Of a stretch of 64,000 bases of DNA, positions 22,294 to 33,429 are shown one piece after another (position 1 is the first letter of the stretch; the number at the start of each line of letters is the position of its first letter). The notes under the pieces were generated by a model that was given only the letters and a program-made list of their open reading frames with translations, ran no database searches and was not told the origin of the DNA. The position numbers were made by a program, and so were the translations under genes. Source of the DNA: Talaromyces rugulosus (taxonomy: Eukaryota > Ascomycota > Eurotiomycetes > Eurotiales > Trichocomaceae); assembly GCF_013368755.1 (NCBI RefSeq), contig NC_049562.1, forward strand, positions 4,836,001-4,900,000, given 5' to 3'.

Positions 22294-23547
22294 TTATTCG
22301 ACGTCTTCTTCCTTGTCGTCTCGTTTTCGTTTCACCGAGTTAGCGGTCAACGATTGTGAATCTTCTCCGCCGTCGAGAATGCGGCTGTCACTGAGATGGA
22401 CGACGCCATGGTCGTCGGCATCGTCATCTTCTGCTTCAAGCTTTTCCCAGCCATCGTCATCATCGTCATCCTCGTCCTCGTTCACTTCCCTGCTCTTTGT
22501 TTCTGGCTGTTGCACTTTTTCTTGATGTCTCTTTCCCTCGTCTTGATCCTCCCAATTAAGGTCCAGTCGGACAACTTTTGCTCCCCCGGGATTCAGTCGT
22601 CGGTAGTAGCCTTTGATGACACCGTCTTCGATGCGAAACCCACGAGCGACATACCAGTTAAGTCCATCTCCGTTAGTCTCGTGGACATGGGCAGTCACAG
22701 TACGAACATTATAGTGTCTCACAAGCGGAGAGACACGGTGGGTTGACTTGGAGTTTGGAGATTTAGGATCGGAATACAACAAAGCGTGCAGTAAAGCAGC
22801 AGCAACACCGTTACCGCGGTGCGGAGATAGAAGGTGAAGGGTTTGTATGTATAGGTTTGTTGGTGGTCTGTCCTCTGCATTGTTTCGTCCGGCGAATTCT
22901 GCAGGAAGCTTTTCTAATCGGCATCTGATACCTCCAATGACTTTATCCGTACCTCCTAGACCCCCGGCCGCGGTGGGATCAACCACGGGGCCGGCAGTGA
23001 CAGGGTGATCATGATAGACGGCCACGCGCGCCAATGAAGAGATCACTGGATCGGTTATGCATGCCGTATAGAACGAGCCCGAGTAGCGCACCGGGAGCAA
23101 AAGGCTGGTTATGCGGCTCAGAGACGGGATGTGAGCGGTGCGGACCTGATCAATCGTAATATGCGGGTGCGGCGTTTGATGGCTAGTTATCGGCTCTGTG
23201 AACGGTACTGCCTGAAAAGCAGGGTCACCAATAGAAGGAGGTTTACTCGCTGGGAAAGACGAAGTCGACTGCGGAAGTACAAGAGGCGGTGGGTGCAGCG
23301 GCGGTTGTTGTTTGGACAACGAAGCGGGCAGCGAGAGGGAAGCAAGCGGCGGAGACGAGGCAGCAGCTTTTCGTTGTTTCTGGGCAGGCGCTTTTGCGAA
23401 GAACTGATACGCCATGAGAGGCAGGGTGCGTGTCTGCGAGAAGTGAGCGACAGAGAGGGGTCGATGCAGCACGTACAAGGGAGGGATTGAAGTGCGGAGA
23501 AGCCGATAAGAGACGGCCTTATCGCCGAGGCCTGGCGCTAGCCGCAT
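22294..23547 (-). CDS. GNAT-family N-acetyltransferase, Naa50-like
   Basis: Single exon, 417 aa from the first ATG or 373 aa from the second ATG (23415, MAYQFFAKA). After a long Pro/Ser/Gln-rich N-terminus, the GNAT fold runs from about residue 130. It includes SLSRITSLLLPVRYSGSFY, the acetyl-CoA loop LLSPHRGNGVAAALLHALLY, and GDGLNWYVARGFRIEDGVIK followed by GYYRRL. The order and the YYRR ending match Naa50/San, which acetylates protein N-termini with co-translational NatA. The C-terminus is a highly acidic tail ending in KRKRDDKEEDVE, possibly a nuclear signal. The fold is certain, the exact Naa50 assignment less so. Confidence 0.78.
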   Translation of the reverse strand: MRLAPGLGDKAVSYRLLRTSIPPLYVLHRPLSVAHFSQTRTLPLMAYQFFAKAPAQKQRKAAASSPPLASLSLPASLSKQQPPLHPPPLVLPQSTSSFPASKPPSIGDPAFQAVPFTEPITSHQTPHPHITIDQVRTAHIPSLSRITSLLLPVRYSGSFYTACITDPVISSLARVAVYHDHPVTAGPVVDPTAAGGLGGTDKVIGGIRCRLEKLPAEFAGRNNAEDRPPTNLYIQTLHLLSPHRGNGVAAALLHALLYSDPKSPNSKSTHRVSPLVRHYNVRTVTAHVHETNGDGLNWYVARGFRIEDGVIKGYYRRLNPGGAKVVRLDLNWEDQDEGKRHQEKVQQPETKSREVNEDEDDDDDDGWEKLEAEDDDADDHGVVHLSDSRILDGGEDSQSLTANSVKRKRDDKEEDVE

Positions 23548-24286
23548 GGGGCAAAGCGGCCCTCAGCCGGGCTCCAGCGAGAAATGTCCGCTGGCACTCG
23601 GATACAGCTGATCGCCCTGCTTGCTCGCTGCTGCTCCGACTCGAGTGTTTTTGCATCCATCGGCCATTTTGGAGACCGCTGTATTTGTGTACGGCGGAGC
23701 CTGGCTTTGTAAGTGACCTGCCGAGCCCTTTGTTGCCACTGCTCAATCCGCTGACAAGCACCCCGTTCACCTGCAGACACCTACCCGCCTCACGTCACTT
23801 CCAGACCGGACCACCTCGACTGAACCTGTTCTATCACGATTAATTGCCCAGCAGAGCTCTGTCAAGCGCTTTACTGGCTCGACGGCTTCATTTTTTTTCA
23901 TCTGCAAGGCGTGCAAGCCACCGACGTTAATCACCAAGTTACACTCGATTCTACGCTTCCTTGTGTCAACCAAGCAGTGCGACTCTGACTGCGCCAGACG
24001 CACGACACCCGATAACCGAATACAAATTGATGGGAAGCTAGCTAATAAATCAATGAGTGTGACTGGGGTGCGGCAAGCTTCGTGCTGCTGAGTCCGTGTG
24101 GAATTGTCATTTTCTCCAAGGTTAGTGGCACGGCGATGGCGACACGACTTTTTTGGGTCAGCGAGGTTTTGCTGTCATGAGAGTATAGCATCCTCTTTGC
24201 CAAATAAGAACGAGAATAATCCATGCTGTTAGGGCCATGCTGATCGTTGTTTCAAACAGGGACGGAGCGAGACAGTCCTCGCAAAC
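23548..24286. other. Intergenic region between divergent genes
   Basis: 739 bp that must contain the promoters of the acetyltransferase and Sgf11 genes. Small open frames have no recognisable domain. No RNA gene is seen. Confidence 0.5.
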
Positions 24287-25261
24287 ATGGCGGGCTCCGA
24301 TGCACCAAAAACATCTGATACTTCCTCTCGAGTTTGCTCAGCGGGTTCATTTGCAGACTTGGTAAGCTGTTTTTTCACTAAACGAAGACGTCCAAACCTG
24401 ATAAAGAGACAGTCAAAAGAGATTTTGAACGAGACCTTCTACAATATTATCCACGACATTGTTGCAAAAGTCCACCGAGATGAAAAGATTACTCGCATGC
24501 GATCCGCCGTTACCTTGGCTCGACAGCAGGCAGAGGTCGAAGCCGGCGACAATCCCGAGAAAAAAGTGAGGGTGGAGACGGACGGTGCAATCTACGACGA
24601 AGGAAAGGTCTATTTGAAAGGAAACCCGCTCGCCACGACAAAAGAGATTATTTGCCCGTACTGCCGTTTGCCTCGATTGCTCTATCCAACTGCCGGGGTA
24701 GGCGCTCAACCCTCTCCGGATCCCTCCAGAGAGTACTGCACAAAACATCCTCTTATCAGCAAGCCCGGTTACGATGTCCACGGTAATCCATTTGCGACTG
24801 ATAAGCCAAAGAAGAAAAAGAAGGCAACAACCGCCAACACAAACACACCGGCTTCGAGCCCACCGTCTACCCCTGATGGAAACTCGTCCAAGCAAGCCGT
24901 ACCCGAATATCCAACTATCAAGTGTCCGAACTGTCCACGCTATTTTCAAACAAACCGAGTGACTGCACACCTTGACCGTTGCATGGGGATATCCGGGCGT
25001 AACACTACTCGTAACCGCGATGGTGCATCAGCTACGCCCTCTACTACAGGACCACACAAGAGACCACTTTCAGATGGCGATGTGGCGCCCATCAATCCCA
25101 AAAAGAAGAAGCCTAACACACCAAAAAAGCCTGGCCCCAGTAAGCCAGCGCCTCCGAGTAAATTGAAAAACGGGGCAACGCCGGATACGATGATAGCCGA
25201 AGAGGCTGCCGAGGCTTCCAAGGACCCATCGGACGATGGTATCGTGAAGACAGAGTCTTGA
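24287..25261 (+). CDS. sgf11: SAGA-associated factor 11 (histone H2B deubiquitination module)
   Basis: Sgf11 holds the Ubp8 deubiquitinase module in the SAGA coactivator and binds nucleosomes. Support comes from the Sgf11-type zinc finger IKCPNCPRYFQTNRVTAHL, ending in DRCMG (C-x2-C...H-x3-C), followed by SGRNTTRNRD. The N-terminal helix is ILNETFYNIIHDIVAKVH. A second Cys cluster (ICPYCRLPRLLYP ... YCTKH) precedes the finger, and the C-terminus is basic and Pro-rich. The frame is open throughout, but 24362-24412 has GTAAGC...ACAG borders and is 51 nt long. Removing it joins FADL to SKEILNET, so it is most likely an in-phase intron and the protein 307 aa. Confidence 0.8.
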   Translation: MAGSDAPKTSDTSSRVCSAGSFADLVSCFFTKRRRPNLIKRQSKEILNETFYNIIHDIVAKVHRDEKITRMRSAVTLARQQAEVEAGDNPEKKVRVETDGAIYDEGKVYLKGNPLATTKEIICPYCRLPRLLYPTAGVGAQPSPDPSREYCTKHPLISKPGYDVHGNPFATDKPKKKKKATTANTNTPASSPPSTPDGNSSKQAVPEYPTIKCPNCPRYFQTNRVTAHLDRCMGISGRNTTRNRDGASATPSTTGPHKRPLSDGDVAPINPKKKKPNTPKKPGPSKPAPPSKLKNGATPDTMIAEEAAEASKDPSDDGIVKTES

Positions 25262-25960
25262 ATATCCAAGACCAGGGTTTCACGACTTACAAAACAACAA
25301 CTAGACCAAAGATCAGTTGTGTTGAAGCACCATTTCTTAATTTTTCTCACTTGCAAAGACTTGGTAATGCTATTCTAACTACAACAACATGGGTGTCGAC
25401 TACATAGCATTTTGGGCGTCAGGAGGTTACTATCATGTGCATATCATTATGTTATTCTTTCCATATTTACTTTGTTCTGTTTATCCATGGAGTGGTCTGG
25501 ATTTCCCTTCAGTGGTGATTTTATGTTTTTCTTTTCTTATTTGAAATTATTGCCTGGCATTGTTATCATTGATGTTTGCATTTCCCCAGTATCGAATGAT
25601 ACTCGGTCTCCTATCTGTACGATAGCTTGCTTTGAGGTGTTGGGCTGTGCAGTTTGTGGGGAAATACTTTGCCAAGAAGCGCAGAATACTTAACAGACTG
25701 TATATTTAAAATTATTGTTGAATATAAACAGCAACATGGACGTTTAGTCAGTAGTCAACTGATTTACTTCAGATGGCGCTTTGCCTATTCTGGACCGCGA
25801 CATTGAAGACCCACGCAGAGCCTCTGGTCACTTTCACATTTGCACAATCTCATGACACGCCCTTATTGACGCTCTTTTAGGCTGCCGTCAGGTTCAAGAA
25901 CATCCTAGAAACTAGAGGGGCGTTCGACTTTCTCCAGTCTCTACATTCTACTCGGCCGCC
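25262..25960. other. Intergenic region
   Basis: About 0.7 kb between two plus-strand genes, T-rich in the first part (probable 3' UTR). No gene seen. Confidence 0.5.
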
Positions 25961-27607
25961 ATGTCTGGAGACCTCGTTGCGTGGGCTGTGCCCCAACTGT
26001 CGAGCCTCCTTCCGCTCGACGAAGAATCGCTCACGCAGATCATCACCTACACCGCCGGACTCTCCAAAGAAGAGAGCGCAGAGCACTTGAGAAACCTCTT
26101 GGGTGATTCCCCCGTGGTTCTCGAATTCGTCTCATCCTTCAATTCGCGCCGACGCGGCGGCAACGATGCCAATGCCAGCAGACCTTCCCCGCAGTCCGGT
26201 ACATCGACGCCGCGAACAGACAACGACGACGATGCTAGACGGCCAGAAAAGAGCCAGGGCAAGAAGTCCAAACGGAACAAGGCGCCTCTACATAGTACGG
26301 GGCCCCCGCGGAGACCGGATAATTACGGCGATGTATCTGGAGCATACAAAAAGGCGGATCAAGAGACAGACTACATGGCCAGGTCTTCCAAATCAAATAC
26401 AAATATAAATACGCCATCGCTGTCCACAAAACCAGCTGCGTTTTTGTACCCAAAGACGACAAACTCACCGTCACCGTATGCGTCTTCGGCAGCGAGTTCA
26501 CGAAACCCGTCCCCGGGTCCAAAATCTAGCTCCAAGGCTCCCCCATCGGCTGCAGGTCCGTTGATATCAGATTATCTGCCTAATGTGAAATCAAAGACAG
26601 CCAAGCCCTCACGGCATGCTGGACCATCATCTGGTGGTGCTGGGTCTGGACATTCAACACCTGGAAAGGGGTCTGTGACGACGACGAATATCGCCGACCT
26701 GACTTCAGCCATCGCGGCACTTGAGGTGTCTACGAATCCTACGTTCTCAAAAAACAAGCAAACGTGCAACTGCGATGCATTGTTGCACCCACTATTTACG
26801 CCCGCTCCAAATTGCCTCAATTGTGGAAAGATTATTTGCTCGTTAGAAGGTCTCCAGCCATGCTCATTCTGCGGCGCGGCAATTTTGTCCAACGAGGAAA
26901 TACAGAGCATGATCAAGGAGCTGCGCGCTGAGCGGGGACAGGAGAAGATGAGGGTGCATAATGAGGGAGTCCATCATACTGGTGGGCCCGGCGCTTCCGG
27001 GTCTTCTGCGTCTCCTAGCAAGCTGGACGCTGCAATGGCCCATCGCGACAAGCTTCTTTCTTTCCAGGCGCACAACGCGCAGCGAACCCGTGTAGTGGAT
27101 GAAGCGGCAGACTTTGAGACTCCAAATGTAGGCTCAACGCAATGGATGAGCCCTGCGCAGCGCGCGCTGGCATTGAAGAAACAGCAGAGGATACTCCGCG
27201 AGCTGGAGGAAAAGGCCAAACCAGAGTGGGAGAAGAAAAAGACGATCATGAGTCTAGATATCAAAGGTGGCCGGGTCGTGCGGACTTATCAGGCTGCGCC
27301 ATCAAGCGCACCAAGGGAAGATACTGCTGCCGAAGAAGCAGCAGCAGACGAGCTAGTAGCTGCGGGCTCTGAAAACAGCAGGGGTAGCAGTGGAGCAGCA
27401 TTCAGCAAGAATCCATTGCTTGCCAGTGGAGGTCTTGTGCGACCGATCTGGAAGAGCAGCGTGGACGATCAGCCCAGCGACAAGAGCAGCCATAGAGAGG
27501 CCAAGCAGACCTGGCGGCGCGTGCAGGATGACAATGACGACAACGAGCAGTGGATTTTGGACGGTGGTGCACACGGCTACAGCAATAATAATGACAGCGG
27601 CGCTTGA
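25961..27607 (+). CDS. ASC-1/TRIP4-type zinc finger protein (Rqt4-like)
   Basis: 548-aa single exon. The diagnostic part is a zf-C2HC5 finger at about residues 268-308 (CNCDALLHPL, NCLNCGKIIC, PCSFCGAAIL), as in human TRIP4/ASC-1 and yeast Rqt4. In those organisms the protein belongs to the ASC-1/RQT complex with a Ski2-like helicase and helps split collided ribosomes; ASC-1 is also a transcription coactivator. The N-terminus is helical (SGDLVAWAVPQLSSLLPLDE), in the place of a CUE-like ubiquitin-binding domain. Between the two lies a long Ser/Pro/Lys-rich disordered part, and a helical LEEKAKPEWEKKK follows the finger. Confidence 0.82.
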   Translation: MSGDLVAWAVPQLSSLLPLDEESLTQIITYTAGLSKEESAEHLRNLLGDSPVVLEFVSSFNSRRRGGNDANASRPSPQSGTSTPRTDNDDDARRPEKSQGKKSKRNKAPLHSTGPPRRPDNYGDVSGAYKKADQETDYMARSSKSNTNINTPSLSTKPAAFLYPKTTNSPSPYASSAASSRNPSPGPKSSSKAPPSAAGPLISDYLPNVKSKTAKPSRHAGPSSGGAGSGHSTPGKGSVTTTNIADLTSAIAALEVSTNPTFSKNKQTCNCDALLHPLFTPAPNCLNCGKIICSLEGLQPCSFCGAAILSNEEIQSMIKELRAERGQEKMRVHNEGVHHTGGPGASGSSASPSKLDAAMAHRDKLLSFQAHNAQRTRVVDEAADFETPNVGSTQWMSPAQRALALKKQQRILRELEEKAKPEWEKKKTIMSLDIKGGRVVRTYQAAPSSAPREDTAAEEAAADELVAAGSENSRGSSGAAFSKNPLLASGGLVRPIWKSSVDDQPSDKSSHREAKQTWRRVQDDNDDNEQWILDGGAHGYSNNNDSGA

Positions 27608-27906
27608 GTTAGGCAGATTAATAATGATAATCAGCAATGTAAGAAAGATCCACGGAATCAAGAGGTAGATCCACGGAAGTGGGCGGCAGTCTGAGTCTCC
27701 GAAGCGAAGCGATCAGTATACAGACACCAACCGCCATTAGCCGATGGGGAGTGATATAAGAAGCCCGGCCAGCCAGCTTGAAACCTGGGGAGCCAAGCAA
27801 GCGATTATTCCGCAAACGTTGCTCGCATTGCTGGATAACAAAGACGCGTAACATTCTCCTCACGCGCTTACCGCCGGCTAGCTGCGGCCACCACCACCCG
27901 TCATCC

Positions 27907-29612
27907 ATGCTGCTGGAACACCTGACGTCGCTGCGGTTTGCAGCGGGCGTTGCTCTGGGCTCGCTTGCTGTTTTGGTACGTCTTATTATTCAGATCAAGA
28001 CAGAATGAGAAACTGACTGGGGCAGCTCACCGGCTATGTCGCATACAACCGCTTCTTCCACCCATTGCGGCGCATTCCAGGCCCGTTCCTCGAATCAATC
28101 ACGCCGTGGGTGCAGCTCTACCATGCACTCAAGGGCGACCGCCATCTGTGGCTGCACGACCTGCACAGGCAGTACGGATCGTATGTGCGTGTGGCTCCCA
28201 ATTTCGTCTCTTTCAACACGGCCCAGAGCCTGCATGACATTTACGGCCACGGCAAGCGGCTGAAGAAGTCGGATTTCTACAACGGCTTCACCGCCATCAA
28301 GGGCGTCTACAATACCCACAATGCCATTGACAAGACGATGCACGGCAAGAAACGCCGTGTGCTGAGCCACGCCTTCTCGGACAATGCGCTCAAGGGCATG
28401 GAAGACGTGGTGCTGATCCACATCCGCCAGCTTTGCGCGGTCCTCGGCGAAGAGGCTGATAGTAGCCGGAACATTATCCTAGAGAACGAATACAAGACAG
28501 AAAAGGGTCTTGTCGTGCGCAACATGAGCAATTGGCTGAGCTTCATGACCTACGATGTCTTGGGCGAGCTGTGCTTTGGAAAAAGCTTTGATATGTTGAT
28601 TGACAGCGCCAAGCGCCGGATGGTGCATTTGGTCGACAGTGCTGCATACCGGCATTACGTGGTGTGTATAGGAATCCGAATATCTTCTGTGATTATGCTA
28701 ATGAACTGACAGTGCGGACTGTGGATGCCCCTTGACCGATGGGGCCTCGACAAGATCTTTATCCGAAAGCTGACAATGGAGCGGTGGAATTTCATCATGA
28801 ACTCGCGGGTCGAAGCAACCAAACGCGCCAAGGAGCGAGTCGAGGCCGGCCATGGCGCCAAAAAGGACTTTTTCTACTACTTGCTCAACGCAAAGGACCC
28901 GGAAACGGGCGAGGGCCTGTCGATGAAGGAGCTGTGGGGTGAATCCAACGTGCTCATGATCGCAGGCAGCGACACCACCTCGACCAGTCTGGCGGCGACT
29001 CTATTCTACCTGGTGCGCAACCCCAGGGTGCTGGAGACTCTGAAGAAAGAAGTGCGTGCCGCGTACACGGACGTGGAAGAGATTATCAGCGGAGCGCAGC
29101 TGAACAGCCTGGACTACCTCAAAGCATGTACGGACGAAGCCATGCGCCTGGCCCCCGCTGTGCCTGGAGCCATTCCGCGCGAAGCCATGGAGGGCGGCGC
29201 CCACGTCGACGGCGTTTACCTTCCAGCAGGCACCGACTGCGGCACACCAGCGTTTTCCATCCATCGCCAGCCGGAATACTACCGCGAGCCGCTGGAGTAT
29301 ATTCCAGAGCGGTGGATCGAAGGAACAACCTGCCAGTCAAACACAACAGGACTCTCTTGGACATCAACCAAGACCGACGTCGAGATTGGACGCCGCGCGT
29401 ACTGCCCGTTCAGTCTGGGACCACGCGGGTGCATTGGCAAGAGCATGGCGCTGATGGAGATGCGCATCACGCTGGCGAGGTTGATGTTCCTGTTTGATAT
29501 TGAATTCGCCGACTCGGCGGGCGAGGACGCAGACGGGCAGTTTGCCATGGTCGACCATTTTGTGGTGGCCAAGAAGGGGCCGACTGTGATATTCCGCAAG
29601 CGAGTTGATTAG
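27907..29612 (+). CDS. Cytochrome P450 monooxygenase
   Basis: Microsomal-type P450 of 534 aa in three exons: 27907-27975, 28026-28661 and 28713-29612, all junctions in phase 0. The N-terminal membrane anchor (FAAGVALGSLAVLLTG) is split by intron 1. Motifs are the proline hinge RRIPGPF, the I-helix AGSDTTST at about residue 320, the ExxR helix (DEAMRL), and the heme loop FSLGPRGCIG with the heme-ligand Cys near 474. The substrate cannot be told. The next gene in the same direction is an Mpv17-type protein. There is no backbone synthase (PKS, NRPS or terpene) in the window, so this is not obviously part of a metabolite cluster. Confidence 0.92.
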
Positions 29613-29992
29613 ACATAAGTGATGAATAAACATAAAAGTTCAAGTTGAGATGCTGTATAGTTAGTAAGTAGCAGTAGTAGTAAATGTTGTTTCAGCGATG
29701 TTCCATGTTGCGTTAGCGCCAGCGGCCGAAAGGACACGACACGACACAACGTGACCACGTGCAGCGGACGTCAGCCTTCAACCACGACGAGTATACCGTC
29801 AGTCGCTCGTTCTTTTATTCAAGTCACTCTTTTTGAATCGCTCTAGCAGCGCTCTTTTGCTCTCTTATTCCAGCGTAGAAGACGATGGGGTAGCCAACTT
29901 CTCACCGTACATACATATGCTTCTATAAAACAGCTGCACGGTGGGTGTCGCAGAAGCTATAGCTGTAGCTGATTGAGCTGAGCTACCTGAAA
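29613..29992. other. Short intergenic region with a CACGTG box
   Basis: 380 bp between two plus-strand genes. A CACGTG E-box-like hexamer occurs near 29757, and a short CACGA repeat just before it. It would lie in the promoter of the Mpv17-type gene. Confidence 0.4.
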
Positions 29993-30762
29993 ATGTGGTC
30001 ACCTCTATACGTGACGCTGTTCCAGTCGACAATCGTGAACGCCATCTCAAACATTCTGGCGCAGATTATCGACCAGTGGAACTCAGACGTACTTGCTTAT
30101 CTTTCCACCATCATATAGTCTTAAAAGGACACCCAGCTGATTAGTAGTATTAGGAGCCATTCAGACTGAGCCTGCTCGCGCTCGTGCAGTTTGTGACGTA
30201 CTGCATCATCATCGTGCCCATCAACTTCTACTGGCAGCGATGGATGGAAGCGCACTACCCTGGCTTCCCAACCTCGCTGCGCCGCTGGTTCTCGCGGTCT
30301 TCTTCTCCTTCGTCGCCTGGAGGAGCTCGTGCTGCTGCTGGTAGAGGAGGCATTGATAGTCATCCAGTGCTAATACCAATTGAAGAACTGGCCGTCAAGG
30401 AAAAAAGCATTGCCAGCGTACAATCCTCGTCACACGCCTCGCGACTACCAGCCGCCAGTAATAATCAAAACGGCACGAAAAACTTTGTCATTAAATTCAT
30501 GCTCGACCAAACCGTGGGCTCCGTCGTCAACATTTGGCTATTCATCGTGCTGATCAACCTACTCAAGGGTGGTTCGTGGGCATTTACGGCAACGCGTGTT
30601 CGCGAGGATATGCCGGGGATTATGATTGCCAGGCTTAAATATCGGCCAGTCGTGGCGAGTCTGATGTATACGGTGATTCCGGTGGATCGCCGCGTGGTGT
30701 TTGGGAGTGCGTGTGGAGTGATTTGGAGTGTTTATTTGAGCTTGCACTCGCTGTCGAGATGA
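29993..30762 (+). CDS. Mpv17/PMP22 family membrane protein
   Basis: Two exons, 29993-30088 and 30154-30762, giving 234 aa. The first exon encodes MWSPLYVTLFQSTIVNAISN and the second starts EPFRLSLLALVQFVTY, together the first helices of the family. The conserved end is LDQTVGSVVNIWLFIVLINL followed by LKYRPVVASLMYTVIPVDRR, close to the Mpv17/PMP22/Sym1 signature. Such proteins sit in the inner mitochondrial or peroxisomal membrane and may form channels. A Ser/Gly/Ala-rich loop (about residues 75-130) is an insertion compared with Sym1. The intron GTACTT...TTAG is 65 nt. Confidence 0.82.
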
Positions 30763-31056
30763 TTTTTTTTCCCCTACATATGGTCGCTATTTGGAGTTCT
30801 ATTTTACATATTTAATACCCTTTTGATAGATGTTAGAGCTGGTTATGAACGGATGTTCATTGTTACATATAATTGATCTACTAAATACCTCAGATGAGAA
30901 TACTAATGCATGCATGCTGCACTACAACTTACAAGTTTACATCGATAACCAAGTTTCTAAACTATTACATGTGATATGAAGTAAATTACACGGAAGAATT
31001 CAATAATGTCTCATGATAGTAAAATAATTTTAAGGAAAAGAGAGGGGAAAAAAAAA

Positions 31057-32959
31057 TCATCGGCGTGGTTGACCGACATTACTTTTATGAGCTACCAGCG
31101 CAATCAGAGCAGCGCCAACGCCGCTGCCATCCTTGGCTATGCCGATGCGAACTTTTCGCTCCTTCTCGCCCACGCCCTTGATCTCACGCATCGCTTCGCG
31201 GATGTAGTCTACAAACTTGGGGTAAAACTCTACCAGACTGCCGTCGACGCCAATGTCGACCGTCTCATCCGTGTTGATGCGCCCTGTATCCAGAAGAACA
31301 GCCGACAGAGCGACAGCGCTCAGCCGGGCTGCGCGCTTGGCAATCGCGTGGCCAATCGTCTTAATGGCCACGGCGTCGTCGGTGCTGGGGTCATGCACTT
31401 CAAAGTGCTCGCGCAGCGCGGCCTTGGTCAGGGCCAAGTCGCTGGTCGTGTCGGCCTCGACCGCGCTGAGGAAGCTCGTGTCAATGCCCCAGACGCTATA
31501 CAGCGGCGATGTGTCCGGGATCGAGCTGCCGTTCTTCTGCAGCAGGTTTGCTTCCGGGTCCTTGGTCAGCGACAGGATCGCCCGGCGCAGGATCTCGCCT
31601 AGGAACATGCCCGACACTCGCTTTTCGAACATCTGGATGCCTGGGTTGACCGAGCCGGCGTCGAGCTGCTGGTCGAATTCGGTGTTGGGCAGCACGCTCA
31701 GCTGGTTGTCAAAGCTGCCCCATTCTGTGTTGATGACCATGTTGCCCGTGGACTGGTCAAAGTCGGCGCCTTTAGAGGTGTCCATCTTGGTTACCTTGTT
31801 CAGGGACTCGAGGTATGCGCCATTGGTGCCGGTGCCAAAAATGGCTCCAATCAGCGTCTCGGTCTTGCCGGGCGAGGTATACGAGCGCGCCATCAGAGTG
31901 CCGACAGTGTCGTTGACGAGCGCTGCCACGCGCACGGGCAGATGCAGCTCGTCAATGGCATTCTGCAGCATGGAGCACACATCCTTGCCAATAGCGTCGG
32001 GAATGTCGAAGCCCTTGGTCCATCGGATCAGCGTGCCCTGGTTAATGGACGTCTGGTGCACGGGGAAGCTGAAAGTAAATCCAAGATCAAAGATTTCCTC
32101 GCGCCGGTACTGGTCTGTGGTGCCAGTCATGCGGCGCCTCCGCACGGTGGTCTCGAAGTGTTCGTTGTGGTGGAGTTCCAGAAAGTGCTCGACCTGCTTG
32201 GCGAGGAACTGGAACAGCTGTTTGTAGGAGGGAGCGACCATCAGGTCGCGGGGGATGGGGACCTTGGACTGGGTCAGGTTGAAGGTGCTGTCGCCGTGCA
32301 GGTCGATGGAGCAGACGCGGAAGTTGGTGCCTCCGAGGTCGACGGCGAGATACAGGCCCTGGGTTTGTTAGTCAACCCCGCAACAAGAGACTGTGGAGAG
32401 CTACCTTTTCGGTTCCATTGGGCACGCTGGTCACGTAGGTCGGAATCTGGCTGAGCGTGGCGCCAGACTTGGAGAGGCCCTCGGACATCTGGCGCAGAAA
32501 CTCGTCGACCCCGCGCTGCAGCTGGGGCGAGGGGTAGTCGAATTGGCGCGCCAGACGCGCGGCAGCGGCGACAGAGGGCCCTGGAGCAGGCATGATCATC
32601 GCTTCCGAGGGGCAGAGAGGCAGATGGAGGGAAAGCTGGGGGTTGGGGGAGGAAGAAGAAGAGTCGAGGGGCGCGGGAGAGGGAGAAGGGACGTAGTAGT
32701 AGTAGTTGCTGTCTGCCCGCGTGCCGATGATATCAGCGGAGGGGCTGCCGCGTGCTCCCGATCTCGACCCTGCAAGCACTGCAGCGAGCGTCGCAGAGCT
32801 AGAAAGAATGCTAATTGAACTAGAGTTAGCAGCAATAAAACTGGCAATGTTAATCAGCACCACCGCCGCGAGCGCCAGACCCAGTGCGGCCGTCCTCGGC
32901 TTGCCGGTGAGCTCGAACAGGAGGCGTGAAGCCCGAGTCTCTTTCGCCGGCGCCGTCAT
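31057..32959 (-). CDS. hxkC: Atypical hexokinase, membrane anchored (HxkC-like)
   Basis: Two exons, 32959-32405 and 32358-31057, coding for 618 aa, about 130 residues longer than ordinary hexokinases at the N-terminus. That extension has a hydrophobic segment (AALGLALAAVVLINIASFIA) and low-complexity Ser/Pro sequence. The kinase core has the phosphate loop LAVDLGGTNFRV, the sugar site FTFSFPVHQTSINQGTLIRW with TKGFDI, the catalytic Asp in NDTVGTLMA, and INTEWGSFDN. A. nidulans has two atypical hexokinases; HxkC is linked to mitochondria and to regulation of extracellular proteases, XprF is nuclear. The anchor makes HxkC the better match here. Whether it phosphorylates glucose is uncertain, because the residues around the sugar site differ from active enzymes. 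Confidence 0.85.
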
Positions 32960-33429
32960 GGACCCATGCTGGGGAGGGAGGACTAGCCCAGCCTGGATGG
33001 AAGCAGTGGAATGCAGCAGGGATGATGGCCCAGGAATATAGTACGTGGTACGCGGTCTGTTCCTTGCAGTACAAAGTTATGGTATGTGGTTGTGGACAAG
33101 TCACAACAAGGGGAAGTGCATTGACTGCAGCTAGCGGTCTTTTAACGGACAACAATTCTCCGCTCGCTCCAATTCCCTCCTTGAGCTAGTCTGTTATTGC
33201 ATTAATTAATACATGTAGTTACATACCGTTATTATTATTGTCCATACTCTTTTCGTTCCGCAAATTATTAAACTTTATGCAACCTCTGCCTGACCCGTCA
33301 GGCAGCATTGCATGTTGGTACTCTATATATTTTAATTGATTGACCACATCAATATTTGAATATTTTAGTCAACTGTAATGACCAACACGTTTATATTATT
33401 ATTTGGCCAAAGTCGAATTGCAGTCATTG
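32960..33429. other. Upstream region of hexokinase gene
   Basis: About 470 bp, turning AT-rich after 33190. It must contain the hexokinase promoter. No gene seen. It marks the left border of the gene-poor accessory island. Confidence 0.5.

Noticed and set aside
31253..32227. 324-aa open frame on the plus strand opposite the hexokinase gene
   Set aside because: Fully antisense to well-supported hexokinase coding sequence; its composition is the mirror of that gene's codons.
27907..32959. P450, Mpv17-type protein and hexokinase as a secondary metabolite cluster
   Set aside because: No backbone synthase, transporter or pathway regulator is present; the genes look independent.
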